A stretch of DNA of 64,000 bases, taken from Rheinheimera sp. SA_1. Its GTDB lineage: Bacteria; Pseudomonadota; Gammaproteobacteria; Enterobacterales; Alteromonadaceae. The position numbers and the translations under genes were made by a program. Location of the stretch: contig NZ_LXWK01000019.1 in assembly GCF_001669775.1 (NCBI RefSeq), positions 62,001 through 126,000 on the forward strand, in the 5' to 3' direction. Positions 51,701 through 63,700 of the stretch are shown here, piece by piece. The notes under the pieces were generated by a model that did not search any database, was not told the DNA's origin, and was given only the letters and a program-made list of their open reading frames with translations. Within the stretch, counting starts at the first letter, position 1. Each line of letters opens with the position of its first letter.

Positions 51701-54700
51701 ATTGGGCGGACACTCGTTGTTGCTGGCTAGCCTGATGGCCCGGATCCGCAGCCAGTTTGGGGTCAGTGTGAGTTTGCGCACGTTATTTGAACAAGCAACC
51801 TTGCAGGCGCAGGCGGCGGCTATTGCAACTAGCGCCGCGGCTGATGGTTTGCCTGCGCCTCTCCGGCGTCCGCCGAACGAGCCGGCGCCTCTAACATACG
51901 GCCAGCAGCGCTTGTGGTTCCTGAATGCCTATGCTGGTGCCAACGCTATTTACAATATGCCGCTGGCGCTGCGTTTTGGCAGCGGTGCCGATGTTGCTGC
52001 CTTGGAACAGGCGGTGCTGGCACTATTGGAACGTCATCACAGTTTGCGTACCTGTTTCGTCGAGCAAGATGGCGGCGTGTACCAGCGGGTCGAGCCTGCC
52101 GCGACAATGCTGCCGCGTCGCAGTGTTGCTGACGAAGTGCAGCTGCAATGCCATTATCGAAACCTTATGGCTGAACCTTTTGATCTGAAAAAGGATTTAC
52201 TGTGCCGCTATGAGCTTTGCCTGTTACCAGATGGTGAGCCGGTGCTGCTGTTGATTTTGCATCACAGTATCGCCGATGGCTGGTCGGTGGGCATTTTATT
52301 CCGGGAGCTGGCTGCCTGTTATCGGGCGTTTCGCAGCGGTCAGGCCAACCCGCTGGAACCTTTGCCGCTACAGTACGGGGATTATGCCTGGTGGCAGCGT
52401 CAGCAGTTGCAGACGCCAGAGCTGCAGCATCAACTGGACTATTGGCAACAGCAATTGTCCGGTTTGCCGGCGCTGCTGAATGTACCGACGGATCGGCCTC
52501 GTCCTGCGCGGCAAAGCTATCGAGGCTCGTTGTTGACTGTCGCATTGCCGGCGTCACTGCTGGCTGAAGCACAACAGTTTGCCAATAGTCAACAAGCGAC
52601 GTTGTTTATGGTGTTGCTCGCCGCTTGGTCCGCATTGCTGGGACGTTATACCGGTCAGGACGATATAGCGATAGGGACGCCGGTTGCCAACCGGAATCGG
52701 CAAGAGCTGGAAGCTGTGGTCGGCTATTTTGCTAATTCGCTAGTGATTAGGACAACCCTGACGGCAACAATGGATTTCATCAGCCTGACCCAGCAGGTCC
52801 GGGACAGGACACTCGGCGCTTTGGCGCACCAGGACGTGCCTTTTGATCATCTGGTTGAAGTGATCAACCCGCAACGAGCCACAAATTACTCACCGCTGTT
52901 TCAGGTGTTGTTTGCGTTGCAAAACCAGCAGCATCACAGCGAAGCGCTGAGCGCGCTATCCGTCAGACCGTTGCTGGAAGCCAGCGAGAGCGCCGGCTTC
53001 GCCCGGCTGGATCTGGCGCTGGTGCTGACCGAAGCCGGCGACGATGGTCTGGTTGGACAGATCGAATACAATACAGATCTGTTCGACCTGCGCAGCATCG
53101 AGCAATTGTTTGCGCACTTCAGCTGTTTGCTGCAGCAAGCGTTGCGCCAGCCGCTGGCAGCGTTGGCGGAGCTGCCGCTGCTCAGCAACCAGGAGCTACA
53201 GCAACGGCAGCACTGGAATGATACGACAGTGCTGCGACATGAACCAGCGTTGCTACACCAATTGATAGCTCAGCGTGCACAGCGTTGGCCGGCTGCAATA
53301 GCTGTGGCTTACGGCGAACGGCATTTGACTTATCAAACGCTGGATCAGCAGGCAAATCGGCTGGCACAGGCACTGCGTCAACATGGTGTTGGCCTGTTGT
53401 CGCCGGTCGGCGTCTATCTGCCGCGCAATGAGCAATTGCCGGTTGCGCTATTGGCGATCTTAAAAGCCGGCGCCTGTTATGTACCGCTGGATATGGCTTT
53501 CCCAGAGGAAAGGTTGCGTTATGTCGCGCAAAACTGCGGAATGACGCATGTGATTGTTGCGCCCGGTGGCGACACTTCGCTGGCCATCTTGCCCGACTTG
53601 GGCCCTGCGATACGGTCGGTTTCGGTGGATGTTGCGGTCGATATGACCGGTTCAGCCGTAGTGGAAACTCTGCCGCTACCGTCCGAGCTCTGTCCTGCTT
53701 ACCTGATTTATACTTCGGGCAGCACCGGTTTGCCCAAAGGGGTGGTGGTTTCCCATGCCAATGCAGTCAATCTGGCGTCGGCGTTGGGCAACAAGTTGCA
53801 ACTGCGTCCTGGACATCGGCTGTTGTCAGCGACATCGCTGACTTTCGACGCTTCTGTTGCCGAGCTTTTTGTGCCGCTGGCCTGCGGCGCTTGTGTAGAT
53901 TTGGTAGACAGTGCGCTGCTGGCAGATGGCGTCGCTTTAAGTACGCTGCTGCACGAACGTGGCATTAGCCATTTCCAAACCACTCCGGTCAGTTGGAAAG
54001 CAATGTTGAAAGCAGGCTGGCAGGGGGATACCGCGTTGACGGCCTTGAGCTGCGGCGAACATTTTTCCAGCAGCCTGCTGCAAGCCTTGACGACCAAAGT
54101 GAAGACATTGTGGAATGTGTACGGACCGACCGAAACCACAGTCTATTCGACGGCAGCTTTACTGACGGCTGATGCCGATACCGTGCTGGCGGGCACTCCG
54201 CTTGACAACACCAGTTGCTACATACTGGATAGTGCTGGGCAGCTTTGTCCCGTCGGGGTGGCTGGTGAGCTGTACATCGGCGGCGATGGAGTGTCGCAGG
54301 GGTATGTCGGCAAAGGCGCTTTGACAGCCGAACGGTTTGTACCTGATCCCTACGGCAGACAAAGTGGCAGACGGCTGTATCGCACCGGCGATCTGGTGCG
54401 TTACCGCGCGGATGGCAATATAGAATATCTGAGTCGGCTGGACCATCAGGTGAAAGTGCGGGGCTTTCGTATTGAGCCGGGTGAAATCGAAGCAGTGCTG
54501 AATCGCCACCCGCAGGTGCGCGATGCGGTGGTCAAAATCCGGCCGGATCAGCAGGGCGAAGCGCGGCTGGTGGCCTGGGTTGTCGCCAACGGGCTTGACG
54601 GCGAAACTCTGCAGCGATTTGCGGCTGAGCTGTTGCCGGAATATATGGTGCCGGCTGCTATCGTTTTGCTGGAGCAATTACCGCTGACAGTCAGCGGCAA

Positions 54701-57700
54701 GGTCGACAGCAAAGCTTTGCCTGCCGTCGATTTGGCTGCATTGCGGCGTGAATATGTGGCGCCGCAGACTGAGCTTGAGCTGGCATTGGTTGAGATCTGG
54801 GCTCTGCTGCTGGCGGTGACGCCTGGGCAGCTGGGTATTAAAGCCAATTTCTTTGAGATGGGCGGGCATTCGCTGCAGAGCGTCCGTCTGGAGGCTCTGG
54901 TGCGCGAACGGCTTGGTCTGAACATGTCGGTACGGGATGTGTTCGATTGGCCGGTATTGCAAGATCAAGCCCGCTATCTGGCGCAAACCGGCAATGTGTC
55001 ACAACGTCAACCGCTGTTGAAGGCGCTGCGCGGCAACACCTTGCTGCCTTTGTCTTTTGCCCAGCAACGACTGTGGTTTATTGACCGCCTGCAAGGGCAA
55101 AGTGCCGAGTACCATATGTTGCTGGCGCTGGATATCAGTGGGCCTTTTGCACCGGCAGTGGCGGAGCAGGCATTTGCCGCCGTGATTGAGCGGCATGAAG
55201 TGCTGCGTACTGTTTATGTTGAACAGCAGGGCCAGGTGTGGCAACAAGTGCTGGCTGTCGCCGGATTTACGCTGGAACAGCACGATTTGCAGGATTTACG
55301 ACCGCAACAGGCGGCCCAGACTCTGGCTGATTTATGTCAGGAGTTCAGGCAGCGGCCGTTCCGGCTGGACAGCCAGCTGATGTTGCGGGCTGCCTGTATT
55401 CGCCTGCCGGCAATTACCCCGACTGAGCCTCGTCATATCTTGTTGTGCAATCTGCATCATATCGCAGCAGATGGCGGTTCTTTATCGCTGCTTGATCAGG
55501 AATTCTTTCATTGTTATCGGGCGCTGTCGGCAGGCGAAGCGCCCAGTTTGGCAGCGCTGGCGTTGCAGTATGCGGACTACGCCTGCTGGCAGCGCGACTG
55601 GCTGCAAGGCGACGCTTTGCAGCAACAGCTACAGTACTGGCAGACCAGGCTGGCAGATGCTCCGCTGACGCATCAATTGCGTCTGAAACAGCAACGCCCG
55701 GCCCAAAAGCAGCACGAAGGCGGTGCATGGCGTAGTAGGCTGGATGCGGCCTGTCTGCGACAGTTGGATCAGCTGGCACAGCGCAGCCAGCTAACGCCTT
55801 TTATGCTGCTGCATAGTATTTTCGCCTTAGTGCTGGCCCGACACCAAGGCACGACGGACGTCCTGATAGGGACTCCGGTGGCCAACCGCCAACAGACTGC
55901 CTTGCAGGCGCTGGTCGGGTTGTTTGTCAACACCTTGGTGCTTAGGGTTGAAACCGCTAAGCCTAGTCTTGCCGATTATTTTAGCCATGTGCGGGATGTG
56001 CACCTGGGCGCGTTGCAGCATCAGGACTTGCCTTTTGAACGGTTGGTTGATGCGCTGCAGCTAAATCGCAGTAGTGCTTACACGCCGCTGTTTCAAATTC
56101 TGTTCAGCGTCGACAGCCAGAGCACTGCTGCAGACCGGGACTACAACAAAGTCGAAGGCCTTGGTATTACAGCCTTTGACGATGGAGCAGTGGCCGCGAA
56201 ATTCGATTTGCATCTGAATATAGTACGGGATGCTGCTGGCGCCGAGCTGATTTGGATTTACGATTGTGTGCTGTTTGAACGCGATTATCTGCAGCAGTTG
56301 GATAGCCACCTGCATCAAATGTTGCAGGCACTGATTGCTGCCGATACGCTGGAGTTGCCGCCCGCTCAGTTGGCGATGCTGACGCCTGCGGAACTGCGAT
56401 GCCTGCATACCGGCCAGCAGGATTGGCTGGTTGATGCTGAAATTTTGTGCCTTCATCAGCTGTTCGAGCAACAGGCTGCCGCCAATCCGACGGCTCCTGC
56501 TCTGGAAGTGGCCGGTCGGCAGTTCAGTTATGCCGAATTGAACCGCAGCGCAAACCAGTTGGCCCGTCAGTTGATTGCTGCCGGCGTTACGACCGATTCA
56601 TTAGTTGGCATTTGCCTGTCGCGTCATGCCGGTATGATTGTGGCGTTATTGGCCGTACTGAAAGCCGGTGGCGCCTATCTGCCGCTGGACCCGGCTTATC
56701 CGCGTGAGCGGCTCGCCTATATGTTGAGCCACAGTGGCGCAGCCGTACTTTTAAGCGAAGCAGCGTTGCAGCAGCATTTTGAACTGCAGGCACCGCATAT
56801 TATCTGCCTGAATACGTTAGGTGTTCCGACGAAGGGGCAACTGCCGGCGGACGCGACAAATCCGCAGATTGCAGGGCTGACAGCCAATCAGCTGGCCTAT
56901 TTGATTTATACCTCCGGTTCGACTGGGGTTCCCAAAGGGGTTGCGATAGAACATCGCAATACTGTGGCAATGCTGCGCTGGGCCGCCAGCGTGTTTACCG
57001 CCGAAGAACTGCAGAGGGTGCTCGCTTCGACTTCGCTCAGTTTTGATTTATCGGTGTTTGAAATCTTTGTGCCGCTGTCCTTTGGCCATTGCTGCGTATT
57101 GGTGCCTGATGTGTTGCAACTGCTAGAGCAGCCTGTGGCCGTGTCGTTGCTGAACACTGTGCCTTCCGCGGCGCTGACTTTATTGGAGCATGGCGCGATT
57201 CCGGCCGGGATTCGCACCGTCAATCTGGCTGGCGAGCCGTTGCCGCAGGCGACTGTCAACCTGTTGTTAACCGGGACGGACTGCCGACGGGTCTGCAACC
57301 TCTATGGGCCTTCTGAAGATACGACTTATTCCACCTGGGCTGAGTTTACCGAACCGTTGACTGTCGCACCTGATATCGGTGTGCCGCTCGATCAGACTGC
57401 TGCCCTGATTGTCGGGCCGGATCTAAGCCTGTTGCCACCGGGGGTGTTGGGAGAGTTGCTGCTGGGCGGACCCGGCGTTGCGCGCGGCTACTACCGCAAC
57501 GCCGAACTGACTGCCGAGCGCTTTATCGCAAATCCGCACCAATGTGTTGGGCCGCAGCGCTTATACCGCACGGGCGACCTGGTCCGGCAGTTGCCGGACG
57601 GCCGTCTGCAGTATGCGGGGCGGATTGACAATCAGGTGAAGATCCGCGGCTTTCGAATTGAACCGGATGAAATTGCTGCGGTATTGCTTAAGCTGCCGGA

Positions 57701-60700
57701 CGTGCTGCAGGTATTGGTGGTGGCGGTCGCGGACTCGTTATCGCAGCAGCAGCTGGTCGCTTATTATAGGGCGCACTCACAGCTGGAGCCGGCTGCATTG
57801 AGGCAGTCGGTAGCCGACAAGCTGCCTGCTTACATGCTGCCAGCCGATTTTGTGCAACTGAGTGCTTTCCCATTGACACCGAACGGTAAAATAGACCGTT
57901 CGGCACTGCCGCGGCCGGACTTTACCGCTTTGCAGACGGTTTATCAGGCGCCGCAGGGTGAATTGCAATGCTCGCTGGCGGATATCTGGGCGACTTTGTT
58001 GCAGCTTCCGGTTGACAGAATTGGCGCCAATGCAAATTTCTACGCCCTTGGCGGCCATTCGCTGCTGTTAGTGCGATTGGCGTCTGCAATACGAAGCCGC
58101 TATGGCCGTGGGCCAGAACTGCGGCAACTGTTCGAACAGCCTGTGCTGTCCGGGCAAGCGGCGTTACTCCAGGCTTTTGATGACGCATCGCCAAGCCAAC
58201 TGCCTGCGATACCGGTGCTATCGCCATCACAGCGGCAACAGCCCTGGCCGTTGTCTTATGCTCAGCAGCGTTTGTGGTTCTTACACCGTTATCTGGGGCC
58301 TAATGCGGTTTACAACATTGTGCTGGCGCTGCGCCTGCGCAGCTCTGTGGACGAACAAGCCTTGCTGCTTGCACTGCAAGGGTTGCTGTGGCGTCATGAA
58401 GCGTTGCGCACCTGGTTCATCAGTGATGGCGATAGCGCGCTGCAACAGGTTCAGGCTGAAATACCGCCGCTTGCCATTGAAACTATCGATTTTGCCCGGC
58501 AATTGACAGCTTGCTATAACGGCGAGCGGTTACATCCGTTTGAGCTGGAGCAGCAGCCGCTTTGCCGGGTCCGTTTGCTGAAAGATCAAGGCAAAGACGG
58601 TTATGCGTTATTGTTGAACATCCATCACAGTGTCTGCGATGGTTGGTCTGCCGATGTGTTGTATCAGGACCTGCATCGGCTTTATAGCGCAGCCTGCCGG
58701 GGAGACACCGCACAGTTCGCACCTGCACCGCTGCAATACATCGACTATGCACATTGGCAGCGGCAATATCTGCAAGGCGATGTGTTGACGGCGCAATTGC
58801 AATTTTGGCGGACAGAACTGGATGGTTTGCCACCGTTACTGGCGTTGCCGCTTGATTATCCAAGGCCGGAGCAGCCCGACTATCAAGGCGCCGTTTATCC
58901 GCTACAGTTGCCGGCTGAGTTGGCGGCTGACGTCCAGCACTTTGCTGCCCTTCACCAGGCTACCCCTTATATGGTGTTGCTGGCAGCTTTCAGCGCTGTG
59001 CTGGCCAGCTATAGCGATTCGGTCGATATTGCCGTTGGCACACCGGTGGCCAACCGCAGCAGGCAAGAGCTGGAACCTGTTGTCGGGTTTTTCGTCAATA
59101 TGCTGGTGGTTCGCAGCCAACTGGCCGACAATCCGGATTTTCATACCTTGCTGGCTCGTACCAAAGCCGCGGTGATTCGGGCGCAGGCCCATCAGGATAT
59201 TCCTTTTGAATTCCTGGTAGACGCTTTGTGCCCTGGCCGCACTCAGGCGCATCATCCGTTGTTTCAAGTGGCATTTTCATTGCAAAGCTACCGCGATACT
59301 GCTGATGCAGAGCGCTGGTTGGATGCGTCGCCATGGCAGCCGGCAGAACCAGAATCGGCGGCCGGCGTGGCTCGTTTTGACCTGACGATTAATTTGCTGC
59401 AAAACGCTGCAGGGATCAGTGGCGTCATCGAATATGCCACCTCACTGTTCAGTGTCACAACCATCGCCGGTATGGCCGATGCTTTGCTGCAATTGCTCGA
59501 AGCCTCGTTACGCCAGCCTGAGATGGCGGTGCTGGGCCACTTTGCAAATCAGTGTCGCCCAGCGGAGGATAAGGTGATTGCGGTGTGGCAGCCGCCGAAG
59601 TCCGTGCCTGCGGCTTATCAGAGCCGGTGTGATGCGTTGCTGGCCAGACTGGCTGCGGCGGGGGTTTGTGCTGGTGATGTCGTGGCGCTTTGCTGTGAAG
59701 ATAGCGAGGACAAACTGGTGGCCTGGCTGGCGTTGCAGCAAGCCGGGGTCAGCTGTGCGCTGGTGGCGAGCGAGTATCCGGCGTTGCGACAGGCGTTTGT
59801 GACGGCAGACAGCGGTGCAAAGTTGCTACTGACTGGCAAGGGGCATGGCGAATTTAACTGGACAATTATCGCTGCCGGAGCTTGCCGCCGGTCGCCGCCG
59901 ACGCCGGTTTGTTTATTGTACCCGGTATCAGGTCCCGTTTTGCTGTTGGAACAATGGCAACTGGCGGTACTGCTGGACAGCGAGCTGGATTTTGCCGCAG
60001 CGAAGGAGCTATCGGGGGTTCCGCTGGCATGTGAAGCCTGGTTGTTCAATGCGTTACGTGCTTTGCAACGGGGCCTGACAGTCCTTTTGTCGACCCGGAC
60101 AGCTAATAGCTATCTACAGGCGACCCAAGTGCAGTCTGCTACAGTCTCTGCAACTGTCGCCACACCGCTTCGCAGTGTGCTGTTGAATCGTTTCGGTCAG
60201 GCTGTGCCGGTTGGGGCATATGGTCGGTTGCATTTGAGTGGCGGCCACTTGCCGGTGGCTGTCTGGCGTGATGGAGAGAGTTGCAAACCTGCAGCTGTGA
60301 TGGTGCAGGGAAAACCTTGGTACGCCACGGCGATACGGGCACGGCTTGGGGCAGATGGTCAGTTGCAGAGTCGGGCTGTCAATGCAGCGGCCACATTCTT
60401 ACCTGCGCAGTTGACCGCTCGTCTGCAGGACTTGGCAGGGGTTGCCAAAGCCGCGGTATTTGTCCGGCCGGGCGCAGAAGGCGTCAGGTATGAGGCTTAT
60501 GTCCAGCCGATAGCAGCTACCTCGGTTGGCGACCAGGTGTGGTGCTGGCAGTTGGCCGCAGCACTGCGCAACGTCAGACTGCCGTTGCCGCATCGCATCG
60601 TGGCAGTGGCACAGTTGCCGGTGGATGCATTGGGCCGGCTGGATCCGCGTTTGCTGCCGGATCAGGCTGCGGCAACAGATACGACATTGCCGGAAAGTGC

Positions 60701-63700
60701 AGTTCCGGCTGAGGGGCTTGAAACCCAATTGGCGGCGGTCTGGTGTCGGAAGTTGGAGCTGCGCCGACTGAGCCGTTTTGACAACTATTTTGCGTTGGGA
60801 GGCGATTCAATCCGGGCTATAGGCCTGGTCGCCGATGCTGGTGCACAAGGACTGCATTTTACCGCGAAGGACCTGTTTACGTATCCGACCATCGCCCAGT
60901 TAGCACAATGGTTGGCGCAGCAACCAAACCTGATCCGGCCATCCTATCAGGTTGCACCTTTTGCGCTGTTGACGGCGCAGGAACAGCAGTATCTGAACCA
61001 ACACTATGACTTTACCACCCTTGCCGATGCTTACCCGCTATCGATGATGCAGCAGGGGATGGTGTTGCATTCGTTGAAGGATGCTGACCGGCATCTGTAT
61101 CACAATCTACAGGTTTATCATTACGAAGCAGCTTGGGATCAGTCGCTGTTTCTACAGGCTCTGGCCTTGTTGCTGGAAGTTCATCCGGTGTTGCGCAGCC
61201 ACTGCTGCTTCTCCAGCGGTCGGCCGTTGCAGGTCGTGCCGATGCAGCACCAGGTGCCTTTTGTGGTGTTTGATACCCGAATTGAGCACGCAGCGGATAG
61301 CAAACAGCAGATTGAACTGTGGATGCAACAGGAACTGGCGCTTGGGCTGGATGTGACGCACGGTTGGTGGCGTTGTACTGTGCATCTGTTGCCGGAACAA
61401 GGTTTTGTGTTTGGTTTGCTGGTCCATCACGCCATGTGGGACGGTTGGTCGTTGGAGAGCTTTGCAGCCCAGCTGTATCAGGCATATCAGGCCTTGCTTG
61501 TTGGACAGTCGCCCCAGCTGCCATCCCAGTTACCTTCTTACAGCAGCTTTATTGCGATGGAGCAGCAGGCGCTGGCTGATGCAGCAGCGGGTCGTTATTG
61601 GCTTAGCAGGTTGCAGCTGGGAACTGTTGCACCATGGAGCGGCCAGTATAGCGGTCAGGCAGAAACATTCTGCTGGCTGCCGGGTCAGGCACGCAGTCGT
61701 CAGTTGACTGCATTGGCGCGACAACTGCAAGTGCCGGAAAAAAGTGTCTGGTGCGCGGTTTATCTGGCTCTGCTCAGTTACTTAAGCGGCACTGATCAAG
61801 TAATTGGTGCAGTGCTGAACCAAGGGCGGCCAGAGATCCCGGCGGGAGATCAGATCATCGGTCTGTTCCTGAATGCGCTGCCGACGACGGTCCCCTTAGG
61901 TCTGCAAAGCTGGCATCGTTTTATCGTCGCTGTGAATGCTGAATTGCAGCAGCAACTGACCCACCGGCATTTCCCGGTCGCCCAGATGCAGCACTTGAGC
62001 GGCCTGGATTTGTCGGCAGCCCTGTTTAACTACGTCAGCTGGCATCTTTACCTGCAGCCGTCGGCAGCAGAGACGGTACAACGGCTGCCGGTGCGAAAAG
62101 TGGCGGCTTATGCACAAACCAATTATCAGTTGATGTTCACGGTGGAAAAAGAGGAACCGGCCTGTCAGTTCAAACTGTATTTGCAGCTGGATCAGTCAGT
62201 CGGCGGTACTGCTTGCCAGCCTCGGATCGAAGCCTGTCTAGAGCAGATGCTGACGCAGTTGTTGCAGTACGGCGAACGGCCCGTAGACCGTACCGCATGG
62301 CTAGACGCCACACAGCGCACTGTGCTGCTGGAACACTATAATCGCAATGATGCTGAGTACCCGAGGCACAGTTGCGTTCATCAGTTGTTTGAAGCGCAGG
62401 CCGCAGCGCAGCCGGATAGGCCGGCTCTGCTGACCGAGCAGACCAGACTCAGCTATGGCGAACTGAACAGTAGAGCCAACCGTCTGGCATGGTGGCTTCG
62501 GCAGCAGGGCGTGGGGCCTGAGAGTCGGGTCGGGCTTTATCTGCCGCGCGATATCGAGCTGATTGTCGCCATCTTGGCGGTATTGAAAGCCGGCGGCACT
62601 TATCTGGCGGTACCGGTCGATGTGCCTGCTGCGCGTCAGCAGTACCTGTTGCAGGATGCCAAACCTGTGCTGCTGCTCAGTGTGGGCGAATATGTTCCTC
62701 AACTGCCGGCCGTGGACTGCCCTTGCCAGGTATTGGACAGCACCGGGTTTATCGCGCAATTGGCCGACCAGCAGTCGACGGATCTGCCGGTCAGCCTCAG
62801 CGGTGTACATCCTGACAATGCGGTGTATCTGATCTACACCTCCGGCAGTACAGGCCGGCCCAAAGGTGTATTGGGGCTGCATCGGGCACTGGTAAACCGG
62901 CTGCACTGGCTGGCGACGACAGTCGGAGTTAGCCCGGCAGATGTGTTGTGTCAGAAAACCGGAGTCGGTTTTGTCGACCATGCTGCGGAAATTTTTCAGC
63001 CGCTATGTTACGGCGCGCCTTTGGTGATCTTGCCTGCCACCACAGTGCAGCAGCCCAGGCTGCTGGCTGAGGCTTTGCAGCGCTTTGGGATCACTCAGTT
63101 GACGCTGGTCCCTTCGCTGCTGACTACCTTGTTGCAAAGCAGCCAGATGTATGCACCTGGCCTGCAAGTGCTTTACAGCAGCGGTGAAGCTTTGGTGGCG
63201 GACAAGTTGGATGGTTTTGCCCGTTGCTTCCCCAATGCGCGTCTGTTGAATATCTATGGGTCAACCGAGGTAGGCGCCGACGTGACTGCCGCCGAGGTCG
63301 ACCTGACGCAGGGCATAGCACCGATAGGCAGGTTGATTCATAACCATGCCGCTTACGTGCTGGATGCTACCATGGCGCCGACGCCTGCCGGCGTGGCAGG
63401 TGAACTGTATATTGGTGGCGAAGGCCTGGCGCGGGGATATCTGGCTGCTGCTGGTCAGACGGCGGACAGTTTCGTCCCCAATCCTTACGGTGCAGCCGGC
63501 AGCCGGCTGTATCGCACCGGCGACTTGGCGCGCTGGCAGCCCAATGGCGAACTGCTCTATCTGGGACGTGTCGACCAGCAAATCAAAATCCGCGGTATGC
63601 GAATTGAAACGGCTGAGATTGAAGCGGTGTTGGCGCGTCACGAGCTAGTCAACGATGTTGTGGTGCAGGCTTGGCAGACGCCGGGCGGGCAGACGCAGCT

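Noticed and set aside
59541-60700. A frameshift or stop causing the loss of the A domain motifs
   Set aside because: Codon-by-codon reading through about 60320, and the conserved sequence on both sides, showed no stop and a constant frame, so the decay is by substitution and deletion.
62301-62981. Minus-strand frame of 226 codons inside NRPS2
   Set aside because: Shadow of the adenylation domain on the other strand, with no credible start site.
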